From an uncultured Spirochaetales bacterium (GTDB lineage Bacteria > Spirochaetota > Spirochaetia > Sphaerochaetales > Sphaerochaetaceae), in contig CASFZR010000006.1 of NCBI GenBank assembly GCA_949299185.1, positions 1 through 64,000 on the forward strand: a stretch of DNA of 64,000 nt. Direction: 5' to 3'. A model generated the notes under the pieces. That model was not told the origin of the DNA. It worked only from the letters and a program-made list of their open reading frames with translations, and did no database searches. A program made the position numbers and the translations under genes. Shown piece after piece: positions 18,585-28,605 of this stretch (position 1 is its first letter; each line of letters starts with the position of its first letter).

Positions 18585-19372
18585 TGATGCATGATGAGAA
18601 GGTGCGCGTCCTGATGCTGGGAGATGTATCAGGAAGCGCTGGTATGGGAGCCCTGTTCCTAGGGCTCTCTTCATTCGTAAGGGAACGTGATATAGATTTC
18701 GTCATAGCCAACGGCGAGAACTGCGCAGGAGGGTTCGGCATTACCGAGTCCGACTTCCGTACCTTCCGCTCGATGGGAGTGGATGTGGTCACCAGCGGCA
18801 ACCATATATGGCAGAAGGATGAGATCCTCAGCGTCCTTGACAGGGAGGACACGATCCTCCGTCCTATCAACTACCCGGAGCCATGCCATGGCCGAGGCTG
18901 GACGGTTCGCAGGAAGGGCGCATCCTCATTCGCCGTCATCAATGCCCAGGGCAGGATGATGATGAGTCCGATCGATGATCCCTTCCGCCGTGTTTCGGAG
19001 GCGCTGAGGGAGATCTCCAAGACCACGAGGCTCGTGTTCGTCGACTTCCATGCCGAGAGCGCGGAGGAGAAGGAGGCAATGGCCTTCTACCTCGATGGAA
19101 AGGTCACTGCCGTCGTCGGAACGCATACCCACGTCCAGACCGCTGATGAGAAGATCCTCCCCGGCGGTACCGCGTACATAACCGATCTTGGCATTACAGG
19201 TGTCACCGATGCCGTGATAGGATCATCTCCTGAGAAGTCGATAGAAAGACAGCTTACCCAGCTCCCGATAAAGAGCGAGGTGGCTGAGGGAGAGGGTCAT
19301 ATGCAAGGCGTGGTCATAGAGGCGGATGCCGCTACGGGACGAGCGCTTTCGATAGAGCGCTTCACGCGCTGA
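18584..19372 (+). CDS. ymdB: YmdB-type metallophosphoesterase (TIGR00282 family)
   Basis: 262 residues; ATG 18584 shares its A with the rny stop, and a second ATG lies at 18587. Metal ligands are visible in order: GDVSGSAG, ANGENCAGG, SGNHIWQKDE, VDFHAESAEEKEA and GTHTHVQTAD. Family members are di-iron phosphodiesterases acting on 2',3'-cyclic nucleotides; B. subtilis YmdB controls motility/biofilm fate. The rny-ymdB pair is conserved in many phyla. It converges with the next gene, overlapping by 11 bases. Confidence 0.93.
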   Translation: MMHDEKVRVLMLGDVSGSAGMGALFLGLSSFVRERDIDFVIANGENCAGGFGITESDFRTFRSMGVDVVTSGNHIWQKDEILSVLDREDTILRPINYPEPCHGRGWTVRRKGASSFAVINAQGRMMMSPIDDPFRRVSEALREISKTTRLVFVDFHAESAEEKEAMAFYLDGKVTAVVGTHTHVQTADEKILPGGTAYITDLGITGVTDAVIGSSPEKSIERQLTQLPIKSEVAEGEGHMQGVVIEADAATGRALSIERFTR

Positions 19373-19874
19373 CAGGGCGTCCTTCTATCAGGAATGATAC
19401 GCTGACAGGACCTTCGAGATGGACGAGTGTCCTTCTTATTTCCTCGAATGCCCTGCTATCTGCTCCCTTCATCTCCTTCGAGAGATCGACGAACACATAG
19501 CCATCGGCCTTTGATACACCTCTAAGCCTCGTTCCCTCCGGTATGTAGGAGAGCATCCCCGCGGCAAGCTCCTGGCTGCTTTCATCAAGGAGCAGCGCCT
19601 CGATCGCAAGATGCAGGTCATCCCTGCCGAGCCTTTCGATCGATCTATCGGATTCCGCATAGCCAGAGGCGGTGGAAAGCATGACGGTGAACGTGGCAGT
19701 CTCCATCTCTTCCCCGTTGATGTAGAGATCTATATGCTCCTTTACGCGGTACATCTCCATGATCTCAGGGAGCCTTGGTATGGAGAGGGCTAGCATGATA
19801 GCCGTATATGCGATCAGGATCAGGAGGACTATCCTGCCGTACCTTATCCCTTTCCTGCCTTTGTCATCAGCCAT
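19362..19874 (-). CDS. Membrane-anchored GerMN-domain protein
   Basis: 170 residues. A basic start (DDKGRKGIRYGR) is followed by one membrane helix (about 13-33), leaving about 135 residues outside. The C-terminal half has the GerMN pattern: LHLAIEALLLDESSQEL, LSYIPEGTRLRGVSKADGYV and FVDLSKEM. GerMN domains occur in spore-germination protein GerM and many non-spore-formers, where they are thought to bind cell-wall or partner proteins. No spore genes are nearby. Role unknown; envelope assembly is a guess. Confidence 0.8.
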   Translation of the reverse strand: MADDKGRKGIRYGRIVLLILIAYTAIMLALSIPRLPEIMEMYRVKEHIDLYINGEEMETATFTVMLSTASGYAESDRSIERLGRDDLHLAIEALLLDESSQELAAGMLSYIPEGTRLRGVSKADGYVFVDLSKEMKGADSRAFEEIRRTLVHLEGPVSVSFLIEGRPVSA

Positions 19875-19928
19875 GGCCTGATTCTACCAATACCTGTGGC
19901 TGCGCTACAACATCCCTTCCTTATTTTC

Positions 19929-19957
19929 TTGCGGCCCTCACTTCCCCGGCTTATGAT
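19929..19957 (+). promoter_or_regulatory. Promoter for the ptsI-der operon
   Basis: TTGCGG at 19929-19934, a 17-base spacer and TATGAT at 19952-19957. Start would be near 19964, only about 13 bases ahead of the ptsI ATG, just enough for the weak AGGG ribosome site. Confidence 0.65.
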
Positions 19958-19976
19958 TTCAGGGTAAGATTTCAGC

Positions 19977-21686
19977 ATGGTAGAGAGAAGCGGTATCGGT
20001 GTATCGAATGGCGTGGTGATGGCTGAGGCGTTCGTGTATCGCCATGGGGATATCCACATCTCCCACGAGCCGGCAGAGGACAGGGAAGAGGAGGCGTCTG
20101 CATTCGAGGCTGCCTATAGGCTTACACATGCCGAGTACGATGCGCTTGAAGGGCTCAATGATGATGAGAAGGAGCTTCTCTCCGTCTACAGGATCATGCT
20201 TGAGGATCCTGATTACCTGGCGCTCATAAGGGAGAACATACAGAAGAAGGGATATAATGCATCATGGGCGGTCGAGGCCGCCACGGATCGATACGTCTCC
20301 CTGCTTGGCGCTGTTGCCAACGACTTCTTCAAGGAACGCATCGCGGATCTCAGGGATATAGAGGGAAGGCTCCTTTCTGCGCTTTCGGATATGCGCTCAG
20401 AGATCATCATGCCCCATCCCGCGATCCTCGTCGCTGATTATCTCTATCCCTCGGAGATCCTCTCCATGGATCATTCCACCGTGCTGGGGCTGTGCCTTGA
20501 TAACGGGGGAGTCACCAGCCATACCGCGATCCTCGCGAGATCGCTGGGCATCCCGTCCGTCTTCGCGCTCAATGACCTTACCTCGATGGTGATCGATGGA
20601 GATACCATCGCCATGGATGGCAAGGCCGGGACCGTTGCCGTCAATCCTGACAGGAAGACACGTTCCGTCTATCGTCGCCGCATGGATGCCGAGATCAGGA
20701 ATGAGGCCGAGATGGAAGAGGGGGTCGGGCTTCCTGCCGTGACTACCGATGGCTTCAGGGTGCGTCTGATGGGGAATATCGAGGGAATCGAGGGACTGGA
20801 TGCCCTGATCCGGACCGGTGTGGAAGGCATAGGTCTCTTCCGTACCGAGTTCCTGATGATGCTTCCAGAGTATGGGGATGAGGAGGCGAAGGCCGCGGTA
20901 TACAAGGAGGTAGTGGAGCGCATGGCCCCATATGGTCCGATAACGTTCCGCACCTATGATATCGGGGGGGACAAGAGTCCTGAGGATCTGCGGATAAACG
21001 AGGATAATCCCATCCTCGGATGGAGGGCCGTGCGGCTCTGCATGGCGCGCCGCGATATCTTCCGCAGCCAGCTTGTCTCGATACTCAAGGCCTCGGCAGG
21101 GCATCCTGGTTCGGTGCGCCTGATGTTCCCGATGATATCAGGATCAGAGGAGCTTAAGGGCGTCATAGCGTTCCTTGATGAGGTCAAGGCAGAGTGCCTG
21201 AGGGAGGGAATCGCCTTCGATGACGGCATCAGGATAGGCACGATGATAGAGATACCATCTGCCGCGATAACCGCGGATGTGCTGGCCCGGCATGTTGATT
21301 TCATGTCCGTCGGTACCAATGACCTGATACAGTACACGATTGCGGTCGATAGGGGGAACGAGAAGATCTCCTATCTCTACAGGCCGCTGCACCCTGCCGT
21401 CCTCAGGCTTCTCAAGCATGTTGCTGACAGTGCTAGGGATGCTGGCATCCCTGTATCGATATGCGGTGAGATGGCTGGGTACCCTGATTATCTTCCGATC
21501 CTCATCGGAATGGGCTTCGATGAGCTTTCGATGGCTCCATATTCGATCATGGAATCAAGACGCAGGATAAGGGCGCTCTCCCGTGAGAGTTGTGTCGCCC
21601 TCGTAAATCATGTACTCTCTCTCCCAGATGCGGCGGAGATAGAGTCCGCGCTCAAGGAATTCAACGAGACACATGGAAAAGCTTGA
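19977..21686 (+). CDS. ptsI: Phosphoenolpyruvate-protein phosphotransferase (PTS enzyme I)
   Basis: 569 residues. Enzyme I takes phosphate from PEP and passes it to HPr. The swivelling phospho-His is His182 in GGVTSHTAIL; the PEP-binding barrel has GLFRTEFLMM, RTYDIGGDK, GTMIEIPSAA, GTNDLIQYT and ICGEMAG with the catalytic Cys. All catalytic features look intact, so the enzyme should be active. No ptsH or sugar-specific EII is in the window. The gene overlaps der by 14 bases. Confidence 0.96.
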   Translation: MVERSGIGVSNGVVMAEAFVYRHGDIHISHEPAEDREEEASAFEAAYRLTHAEYDALEGLNDDEKELLSVYRIMLEDPDYLALIRENIQKKGYNASWAVEAATDRYVSLLGAVANDFFKERIADLRDIEGRLLSALSDMRSEIIMPHPAILVADYLYPSEILSMDHSTVLGLCLDNGGVTSHTAILARSLGIPSVFALNDLTSMVIDGDTIAMDGKAGTVAVNPDRKTRSVYRRRMDAEIRNEAEMEEGVGLPAVTTDGFRVRLMGNIEGIEGLDALIRTGVEGIGLFRTEFLMMLPEYGDEEAKAAVYKEVVERMAPYGPITFRTYDIGGDKSPEDLRINEDNPILGWRAVRLCMARRDIFRSQLVSILKASAGHPGSVRLMFPMISGSEELKGVIAFLDEVKAECLREGIAFDDGIRIGTMIEIPSAAITADVLARHVDFMSVGTNDLIQYTIAVDRGNEKISYLYRPLHPAVLRLLKHVADSARDAGIPVSICGEMAGYPDYLPILIGMGFDELSMAPYSIMESRRRIRALSRESCVALVNHVLSLPDAAEIESALKEFNETHGKA

Positions 21687-23232
21687 TATAAGGAACAAGG
21701 CGGATATAGACACTCAGCTTCCGCTCATATCGATAATAGGCAGGCCGAACGTGGGTAAGTCCACGCTCTTCAACAGGCTGATAGGAAAGCGCCGGGCCAT
21801 CACCGATCCGACTCCTGGCGTTACCCGCGATCCGATCCCGGAGCGCTGGCTGCTGGGTAATAATCCGGTCACGCTCGTTGATTCGGGAGGTGTAAAGCTC
21901 GATAGGGAAGGGCTCGATGATGCCGTGAGCGATAAGTCCCTCTCCCTCCTTTCCATGAGCGATGCGATCATCTTCCTCATGGACTGCATGGATGTCACGA
22001 GGGAGGACCAGCTCCTGATCGATGAGCTTAGGCCGTATGCGGACAAGGTCGTGCTTTGCGTGAATAAGGTTGATGATCCGCGGCGCGATGATCTCGTGTG
22101 GAACTTCTTTTCCTATGGATACCAGCGCGTGGTGGGGATATCGGCGGCACACGGGCTTGGGATAGAGGAGCTTGAGGATACGCTCCTGGGTATGCTCGAC
22201 CTGGAGAGGAGCGAGGAGGAACCGGAGGAGCCTGAGACGATAAAGCTCGCGATCCTCGGGAAGCCTAACACCGGTAAGAGTACCCTGATGAACCTCCTCA
22301 CCGGCCGCGATATCTCGATCGTGAGCCCTATCGCGGGAACCACGCGCGATGTTATGCGCGGGACCTTCGTATATAAGGGGACGGAGTATACCGTTCTCGA
22401 CACCGCAGGCATCAGGCGTAAGAGCAAGGTCGAGGAGGATGTCGAGTACTATTCGGTCAACCGCGCGATAAAGACGATCGATGAGGCCGATGTCGTATTG
22501 CTCATGATAGATATCACGGAGGGAATCTCCGAGCAGGATAAGAAGATCGCCAATCTCATCGTGCGCCGCGGCAAGGGCGTGCTTCTGGTGCTTAACAAGC
22601 TTGATCTTCTGAAGGGCGTGCCTAATGAGATCGAGGCCATAAAGGATAGGGTGCGCTTCCTATTCCCGATACTCTCATTCGCTCCGCTCATGCCTATCTC
22701 TGCGCTCAATGGCGTGGATATCGGGAAGATGCTTGATATGGTCTGGGCGGTCTGGAGGCAGCTTAACAAGAGGGTGGATACCTCCGCCGTCAATAATGCC
22801 CTGCAGGCATGGACCAAGGAGAATGAGCCGCCGAGAGGCCCGCAGGGACACTTCAAGGTACTGTATGGTACGCAGGTATCATCGACGCCGGTGCGCTTCC
22901 TCTTCTTCGTGAACCGCATCCATGGCTTCCCAGATACCTATGTCTCCTATCTCAAGAACATGATACGCAGGGACTTCGGCTTCACGAACATCCCGATAGA
23001 GATATCCCTGAGGGAGAGGCGTCGCAATCCGAGCCTCCATGACAACGGTCCCTCGAAGAGCGAGGCCGAGATATCGAAGGTGATGAGAAGCTCTGTCTCG
23101 AAGTCCAGCGGCAAGAAGGCGGGAATCGCTAATAAGCCGGGCGGCAAGGCCCGCATGGGCAAGGCGAGGAAGGCCGCGGAGAAGATCGTCCGCGATCAGA
23201 AGCAGAAGAGAAGAAGCAATGGGACTCGCTGA
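21673..23232 (+). CDS. der: Ribosome-assembly GTPase Der (EngA)
   Basis: 519 residues, with two tandem G domains: GRPNVGKST (about 26-34), DSGG, NKVD; and GKPNTGKST, DTAGIRRKS, NKLDLL. A C-terminal KH-like domain (PVRFLFFVNRIHGFPDTYVS) and a basic tail rich in Lys/Arg complete it. Der matures the 50S subunit. The C-terminus is about 50 residues longer than in most relatives and highly basic. It overlaps ptsI upstream and the HAD gene downstream, each by 14 bases. Confidence 0.96.
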   Translation: MEKLDIRNKADIDTQLPLISIIGRPNVGKSTLFNRLIGKRRAITDPTPGVTRDPIPERWLLGNNPVTLVDSGGVKLDREGLDDAVSDKSLSLLSMSDAIIFLMDCMDVTREDQLLIDELRPYADKVVLCVNKVDDPRRDDLVWNFFSYGYQRVVGISAAHGLGIEELEDTLLGMLDLERSEEEPEEPETIKLAILGKPNTGKSTLMNLLTGRDISIVSPIAGTTRDVMRGTFVYKGTEYTVLDTAGIRRKSKVEEDVEYYSVNRAIKTIDEADVVLLMIDITEGISEQDKKIANLIVRRGKGVLLVLNKLDLLKGVPNEIEAIKDRVRFLFPILSFAPLMPISALNGVDIGKMLDMVWAVWRQLNKRVDTSAVNNALQAWTKENEPPRGPQGHFKVLYGTQVSSTPVRFLFFVNRIHGFPDTYVSYLKNMIRRDFGFTNIPIEISLRERRRNPSLHDNGPSKSEAEISKVMRSSVSKSSGKKAGIANKPGGKARMGKARKAAEKIVRDQKQKRRSNGTR

Positions 23233-23914
23233 GCAATGGGGCATTAAGGCCATAGCCTTCGATATCGATGGAACCCTCTATCCTAAGAGGGCGCTTGATA
23301 TAAGGCTTGTCATCTCCTCTGTCTTCCATCTGCCGTTCGCGCTAAGGTATAACAGGGTGCGTCAGCGCATACGCGAGGAGGATGGGATGGAGTATCGTCA
23401 GCCGGTCTCCTTCGAGGAATTCCAGGAGAGGGAGTGTGCCTTGATGTATCCAGGCTCTGATAGCCGCCGTCTGGAATGGTTCAGGGCGAAGGAGGATAAG
23501 GTCTTCCATTCTGCCTGGGATCGTCTCTTCCTGAGCATAAGGCCATTCCCCGGTATGAAGGAGGCCCTCACGAAGGCCTCTGGACGCTACACGCTCTGCG
23601 CCCTCTCTGATTTCCCCATAGGCGTGAAGCTCCGCGCTCTAGGCGTGGAGGATCTCTTCAGCTTCAAGGCGACCACTGAGGAATATGGGGCGCTCAAGCC
23701 ATCTGCCACTCCGTTCATGGCTATGCTTGATGCGATATCGCTGCCTGCGGAGGCTGTCCTGTATGTGGGCGACAGCGAGCGGAAGGATATCGTAGGCGCA
23801 AAAGGAGTTGGAATGCATGCCGCCCTTATTTCCCCCTCTTCGCGTAAGGTGTATAGTAAGGCTGATCTGGTCTTCTCATCATGGGATGAATTCAGTGCCG
23901 AAGTGCTAGATTGA
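23219..23914 (+). CDS. HAD-superfamily hydrolase
   Basis: 231 residues. Motif I AFDIDGTLYPKRA carries the nucleophile and acid Asp; motif II is in CALSDFPIG; the motif III/IV region is YVGDSERKDIVGAKGVGMHA. Substrate unknown; likely a small phosphate ester. Its start lies inside der, so it is co-translated. Confidence 0.88.
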   Translation: MGLAEQWGIKAIAFDIDGTLYPKRALDIRLVISSVFHLPFALRYNRVRQRIREEDGMEYRQPVSFEEFQERECALMYPGSDSRRLEWFRAKEDKVFHSAWDRLFLSIRPFPGMKEALTKASGRYTLCALSDFPIGVKLRALGVEDLFSFKATTEEYGALKPSATPFMAMLDAISLPAEAVLYVGDSERKDIVGAKGVGMHAALISPSSRKVYSKADLVFSSWDEFSAEVLD

Positions 23915-23926
23915 GAGGTTATCAAC

Positions 23927-25792
23927 GTGCTGACAAGGGATTACATAGTTTTCGCTGTACTGGTCGTTCTTATTTCCTTCTTCCTTAACCTGCTTGTGAT
24001 CGGGATATCCAAGCATAAGAGCAGGAATGAGCGCACGCTCAAGAACATCAACATGCAGATCAAGGCTTTCAGGAATGAGTCATCATCCACCATAGAGAGG
24101 ATAAGCACGGCAGGACGCGAATGTCAGCAGGCGGTGGAGGCCAAGGTCGGGGAGGCTGAGGCCATGGTACGTCAGGTCGCAGATTCCCTTGATTCGCTTT
24201 CGCAGCATCATAAGGACCTTGCTGCCCTTGAATCGGTATGCGTGAACTATAAGACGGCGCTTGATAAGCTCAGGATATCCACGGAGCAGGCTGAGGCCAG
24301 GATCCAGGCGGTACAGCAGGAGGTCAGGAAGGCCGAGGCGGTAAATGAGTTCGTGGCGGGGTTCCAGAGCGAGGCCGAGCGCCTTACCGGTCAGCTTCAG
24401 GACCTCAAGGCCGATTACGTGCGTCTCGTCGCCTCCACGCAGGAGAGCCTGAAGGCGGCTGCGGAGGTTCAGAGGAACGAGAATCAGGATATGCTTCAGG
24501 AGTTCGCCGCGACACTCGGTCGCTTCCGTACCGATTTCGGCGATTACGTGGGCTCGCTCAGGTCCGAGTTCGAGGCATTCTCCGCGGATGAGATGCGCAA
24601 GGCTGAGGATGCTACCATAGATACTGAGAACAGGCGTGAGGATATCCTCCGGAGCCTTGAGGAAGGGAAGAGGAGCCTTGACGAGCTTCGCGGCGAGCTT
24701 GAGACGACGCTATCCCAGCTTGAGGAGAAGGATAGCGCGATCCGCTCCTCCGCTGACACTGCGCTCTCTTCCTTCGTCTCCTCAGTCGAGAGCAGGAGCG
24801 AGGCTGTGAAGGGTGATATCGAGGCCGCGGTATCAGGGGTCAGGGAGAGGCTTGAGCAGCTCAACGTCTCCGAGGATGCCGAGGTCGAGAGGCGGAAGAC
24901 CCTTCTTGCAGATAGCGCCGATGAGATTGCCAGCCGCATCGATTCGATGATAAAGGAGAAGGAAGAGGCCTTCTCTGCGCTTTCCGAGGAGCTTTCAGCC
25001 TCGTTCACGACAGCGATGGGCGAGAAGAAGGAGTCCATCGAGGCAGCGCTTTCCGAGCTTATGAGGAAGATGGGCGAGGAAGAGGAGTCCCTCAAGGGGC
25101 TTGTCGAGGAGCTTAAGCGCACGGGACTCGATGCTGAGGAGAACACGAGGAGGACGATCCAGGAGGCGCTTCAGAACGCTGAGGGAGCGAGAGCTGCCCT
25201 CGATGCTGACCGTAACGTGTTCATCTCCTCGAGCCGTGACGCATTGCAGAAGGGCTTTGATTCCATGATAGGGGAGATAGAGGAGCGCTATCAGAAGATC
25301 ATGGATGATGGTACCTCCTTCATGAAGACCCTTGCTGACAGGGTGCAGGATACCCGTGAGACGATTGCCATGCTCTCCGAGGGCGAACAGGAGAAGATAG
25401 CCGATGCCGTCGACAGGCTCAAGGAGCTTGAGGGGAAGATCAAGGTGTCAGAGGATCAGCTCTCAGCGCTCTCTGAGCAGATAACCCGCACCCGTGAGGA
25501 GCTTTTCACCGTGCAACAGGACAGGGGAAAGCTCGACAGTGAGATTGCGGAGCGTGAGAAGGAGCTTGAGAAGCTGCAGAACGATATGCAGAGTTCCAAG
25601 GCACAGAGGATCAACGAGGAGGCGGCCCTTGTGCGTCTGAAGCTCCAGATCGCATCGTTGCAGAAGGAGAGCACCGAGGCTAAGAAGGATGCTCCGAAGA
25701 AGAAGCCGGAGGAGATGATCGAGGAGTTCCCCGATGATATATTCACTGGCAGCGTCGAGGATGTGGATCTCTCCGATGACGATAACGAGTGA
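23927..25792 (+). CDS. Membrane-anchored giant coiled-coil protein (SpiroCoCo-like)
   Basis: 621 residues from GTG 23927 with a GAGG site upstream. One membrane helix at about 7-28, then continuous heptad-rich coiled coil from about 30 to 590, almost free of Pro and Cys, and an acidic tail (EEFPDDIFTGSVEDVDLSDDD). This shape matches the spirochaete-specific SpiroCoCo family, thought to be structural or involved in organising the cell cylinder; no enzymatic motif is seen. Last gene of the ptsI operon and followed by a terminator. Confidence 0.85.
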   Translation: MLTRDYIVFAVLVVLISFFLNLLVIGISKHKSRNERTLKNINMQIKAFRNESSSTIERISTAGRECQQAVEAKVGEAEAMVRQVADSLDSLSQHHKDLAALESVCVNYKTALDKLRISTEQAEARIQAVQQEVRKAEAVNEFVAGFQSEAERLTGQLQDLKADYVRLVASTQESLKAAAEVQRNENQDMLQEFAATLGRFRTDFGDYVGSLRSEFEAFSADEMRKAEDATIDTENRREDILRSLEEGKRSLDELRGELETTLSQLEEKDSAIRSSADTALSSFVSSVESRSEAVKGDIEAAVSGVRERLEQLNVSEDAEVERRKTLLADSADEIASRIDSMIKEKEEAFSALSEELSASFTTAMGEKKESIEAALSELMRKMGEEEESLKGLVEELKRTGLDAEENTRRTIQEALQNAEGARAALDADRNVFISSSRDALQKGFDSMIGEIEERYQKIMDDGTSFMKTLADRVQDTRETIAMLSEGEQEKIADAVDRLKELEGKIKVSEDQLSALSEQITRTREELFTVQQDRGKLDSEIAEREKELEKLQNDMQSSKAQRINEEAALVRLKLQIASLQKESTEAKKDAPKKKPEEMIEEFPDDIFTGSVEDVDLSDDDNE

Positions 25793-25810
25793 GGCCTGAT
25801 GTAAGCGATG

Positions 25811-25838
25811 CCGCTGCGAGGAGCAGCGGTATTTGTTT
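25811..25838 (+). terminator. Terminator after the coiled-coil gene
   Basis: CCGCTGC (25811-25817), loop GAGGA, GCAGCGG (25823-25829), then TATTTGTTT. Separates the ptsI operon from the heat-shock operon. Confidence 0.82.
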
Positions 25839-25853
25839 GAGCTATATCCTCAT

Positions 25854-25882
25854 TTGACTCTGCGGCCCAACATTATTACATT
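25854..25882 (+). promoter_or_regulatory. Promoter for grpE-dnaK-dnaJ
   Basis: TTGACT at 25854-25859, 17-base spacer, TACATT at 25877-25882. It looks like a vegetative promoter. No CIRCE element (TTAGCACTC-N9-GAGTGCTAA) lies in the leader and hrcA is not adjacent, so the heat response, if any, must come from another mechanism. Confidence 0.65.
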
Positions 25883-25910
25883 CATCATGTGTGCGTTCTA
25901 AGGAGCTTGG

Positions 25911-26519
25911 ATGTCACGAAGGAAGAACAGGAAGAGAGGGAATATGTCTGAGGAAGAGAAGAAGGAAGAGATGACGGCTGAGGAGACTCAGGCTTCCGAG
26001 GATACCACGGCAGCGGAAGAGGCTGTGGCTGAGGATGATGGCAAGGCTGCCCTGGAGGCGAAGGTGAAGGAGCTTGAGGCCGAGGTTGCTGAGCTGAAGG
26101 ATCAGATGCTTCGCTCTGCCGCCGAGATGGAGAACTACAAGAAGAGGCTCCGTCAGGATAAGGAGAATGCTGTCAAGTATGCCAATGAGTCCATCATACG
26201 CGATCTTCTGGATCCGCTTGATAACTTCTCAAGGGCTATCGAGGCCGCGGAGAAGACCCAGGACGTAGAGACGATAAAGACGGGTGTCTCGATGGTCGAG
26301 AGCCAGCTGAAGTCCATACTCAGCACGAACTGGGGCCTGGAGCAGTTCTCCCCCGATGGCGAGGATTTCGATCCTTCTGAGATGGAGGCCTGCATGGTCA
26401 AGGAAGAGGAAGGATTGGATAAGGAGAAGGTGCTTCAGGTCTTCATGAAGGGCTATAAGCTCCATGGCAAGGTACTCAGGAGCGCTAAGGTGGTAGTCGG
26501 CAAGCCGAAAAGGAATTGA
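25911..26519 (+). CDS. grpE: Nucleotide-exchange factor GrpE
   Basis: 202 residues from ATG 25911 (AAGGAG 7 bases upstream); a start at 25944 is also possible. A disordered acidic N-terminus (EEEKKEEMTAEE) leads into a long coiled coil and the family signature AEMENYKKRLRQDKENAVKY, FDPSEMEACM and VLQVFMKGYKLHGKVLRSA. GrpE releases ADP from DnaK. Confidence 0.95.
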   Translation: MSRRKNRKRGNMSEEEKKEEMTAEETQASEDTTAAEEAVAEDDGKAALEAKVKELEAEVAELKDQMLRSAAEMENYKKRLRQDKENAVKYANESIIRDLLDPLDNFSRAIEAAEKTQDVETIKTGVSMVESQLKSILSTNWGLEQFSPDGEDFDPSEMEACMVKEEEGLDKEKVLQVFMKGYKLHGKVLRSAKVVVGKPKRN

Positions 26520-26607
26520 CGATTAGCTACGGCTTTATTATCTTTGCGATGATGGGTGGCAAAAGCCGCCTGATAAAGCTTAAAACGATATATGGAGAGA
26601 AGATAAA

Positions 26608-28539
26608 ATGGGAAAGATAATCGGTATAGACTTGGGAACGACCAATAGCTGCGTTGCGGTGATGGAGGGAAGCGAGCCTGTCGTCATCGCTAATAGCGAA
26701 GGTGATAGGACCACCCCGTCCGTGGTGGGATTCACTGATTCTGACAGGCTTGTCGGCAAGCCGGCTAAGAACCAGATGGTGACGAACCCTGAGAACACCG
26801 TCTACTCCATCAAGAGGTTCATGGGACGTAAGTACCATGAGGTCTCAGAGGAGCTTAAGATGGTTCCTTATAAGGTGGTCGCAGGCGCCGGTGACGAGAT
26901 CAAGGTCGATATAAGGGGTAAGGAGTACTCTCCTCAGGAGATTTCCGCCATCGTGCTTCAGAAGATGAAGAAGACTGCTGAGGATTACCTTGGCGAGCCG
27001 GTCACCGAGGCTGTCATCACCGTTCCTGCGTACTTCAACGATGCACAGCGCCAGGCGACCAAGGATGCCGGAAGGATCGCTGGACTCGATGTGAAGAGGA
27101 TCGTCAACGAGCCTACGGCGGCTGCTCTTGCCTATGGCTTCGGAAAGGATAAGAACGACAAGGAGGAGACGATTGCCGTATATGACTTCGGCGGCGGTAC
27201 TTTCGATATCTCGATCCTCGAGCTTGGCGATGGCGTCTTCGAGGTAAAGTCCACCAATGGTGATACCCACCTCGGTGGTGATAATATCGATCAGGTCCTC
27301 ATCGACTGGATGGTCGCTGACTTCAAGCAGCGCAACGGCGTTGATCTCTCGAAGGACAAGATGGCCCTTCAGAGGCTTAAGGAAGCCGCGGAGCAGGCTA
27401 AGATCACGCTTTCCTCCGCGATGACGACCACGATCAACCTTCCGTTCATCACGGCCAATGCCAATGGCCCGCTCCACCTCCAGATGGAGCTGTCCAGGGC
27501 GAAGTTCGAGCAGATGATCGCTCCTGTCATCGAGAGATCCAAGATCCCTTGCCAGAACGCGCTCCGCGATGCCGGTATCACGGCAAGCGGCGTCGATGAG
27601 GTCATCCTTGTCGGCGGATCCTCCAGGATCCCTGCCGTGCAGGCGCTGGTCAAGGAGCTTTTCGGCAAGGAGCCGCACAAGGGAGTCAATCCTGACGAGG
27701 TCGTTGCCGTAGGAGCCGCGATCCAGGGTGGAATCCTCAAGGGAGACGTTAAGGACGTGCTTCTGCTTGATGTCACCCCGCTCTCGCTTGGTATCGAGAC
27801 GCTCGGAGGAGTCTGCACGAAGCTCATCGAGAGGAACACGACGATTCCTACCCGCAAGAGCCAGATCTTCTCCACCGCTTCCGATGGCCAGACCGCGGTA
27901 TCTATCCACGTGCTGCAGGGAGAGAGGGAGCTTGCCTCACAGAACAGGACGCTCGGAACGTTCAATCTCGAGGGAATCGCACCGGCACCGCGTGGAGTAC
28001 CTCAGATCGAGGTCACCTTCGATATCGATGCCAATGGCATAGTCCATGTCTCCGCCAAGGACCTTGGCACCGGCAAGGAGCAGAAGATCAGGATCGAATC
28101 CTCATCAGGGCTCTCTGAGCAGGAGATCGATAAGATGGTCAAGGATGCCGAGGCTCATGCCGCGGAGGATAAGAAGGCCAGGGAGGGCATCGAGGCTAGG
28201 AACAATGCCGAGAGCATCGTCTACTCGACCGAGAAGGCTCTCAAGGACTACGGTGATAAGATCGGGCCGTCCGAGAGGAGCAATATCGAGAGTGCGATCC
28301 AGGATCTTAAGGACACGCTGGCTAATGCCTCCGCTTCTCCTGAGGATATCAAGAGCAAGACCGAGCATCTGCAGCAGGTCTCGATGGAGCTTGGACAGAA
28401 GGTCTATGAGAGTGCCCAGCAGCAGTCCCAGCAGGGGCCTTCCCAGGGTTCTGCGGATAGCTCTTCCTCTGCTTCATCATCCACCGGCAACGGTAATGAC
28501 GGAAGCACGATGGACGCGGACTTTGAAGAAGTCAAATAA
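26608..28539 (+). CDS. dnaK: Molecular chaperone DnaK (Hsp70)
   Basis: 643 residues, full length. The ATPase domain has [51 protein letters not shown] and [14 protein letters not shown]; the substrate domain has [17 protein letters not shown]. The C-terminus is a Ser/Gln/Gly-rich linker ending DADFEEVK. A leader hairpin with a GGTGGC/GCCGCC stem lies at about 26555-26570, in the 88-base gap after grpE. Confidence 0.98.
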   Translation: MGKIIGIDLGTTNSCVAVMEGSEPVVIANSEGDRTTPSVVGFTDSDRLVGKPAKNQMVTNPENTVYSIKRFMGRKYHEVSEELKMVPYKVVAGAGDEIKVDIRGKEYSPQEISAIVLQKMKKTAEDYLGEPVTEAVITVPAYFNDAQRQATKDAGRIAGLDVKRIVNEPTAAALAYGFGKDKNDKEETIAVYDFGGGTFDISILELGDGVFEVKSTNGDTHLGGDNIDQVLIDWMVADFKQRNGVDLSKDKMALQRLKEAAEQAKITLSSAMTTTINLPFITANANGPLHLQMELSRAKFEQMIAPVIERSKIPCQNALRDAGITASGVDEVILVGGSSRIPAVQALVKELFGKEPHKGVNPDEVVAVGAAIQGGILKGDVKDVLLLDVTPLSLGIETLGGVCTKLIERNTTIPTRKSQIFSTASDGQTAVSIHVLQGERELASQNRTLGTFNLEGIAPAPRGVPQIEVTFDIDANGIVHVSAKDLGTGKEQKIRIESSSGLSEQEIDKMVKDAEAHAAEDKKAREGIEARNNAESIVYSTEKALKDYGDKIGPSERSNIESAIQDLKDTLANASASPEDIKSKTEHLQQVSMELGQKVYESAQQQSQQGPSQGSADSSSSASSSTGNGNDGSTMDADFEEVK

Positions 28540-28560
28540 GGCATTTTCAGGGATCGGTGG

Positions 28561-28592
28561 AAGCAGCATGGAATCATGCTGCTTTCTGCCGT
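28561..28592 (+). terminator. Hairpin between dnaK and dnaJ (attenuator)
   Basis: AAGCAGCATG (28561-28570) pairs perfectly with CATGCTGCTT (28575-28584) around GAAT, followed by the short tail TCTGCC. The stem is strong but the tail has few T residues, so partial termination or 3'-end protection of dnaK mRNA is likely, lowering dnaJ relative to dnaK. Confidence 0.6.
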
Positions 28593-28605
28593 AAAGGGGA
28601 GAGGT

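Noticed and set aside
19362..19874. GerMN gene as evidence for sporulation
   Set aside because: GerMN domains are common in non-spore-formers and no spore genes are present.
25840..25910. CIRCE operator before grpE
   Set aside because: I looked for TTAGCACTC and GAGTGCTAA-like arms in the leader and found none.
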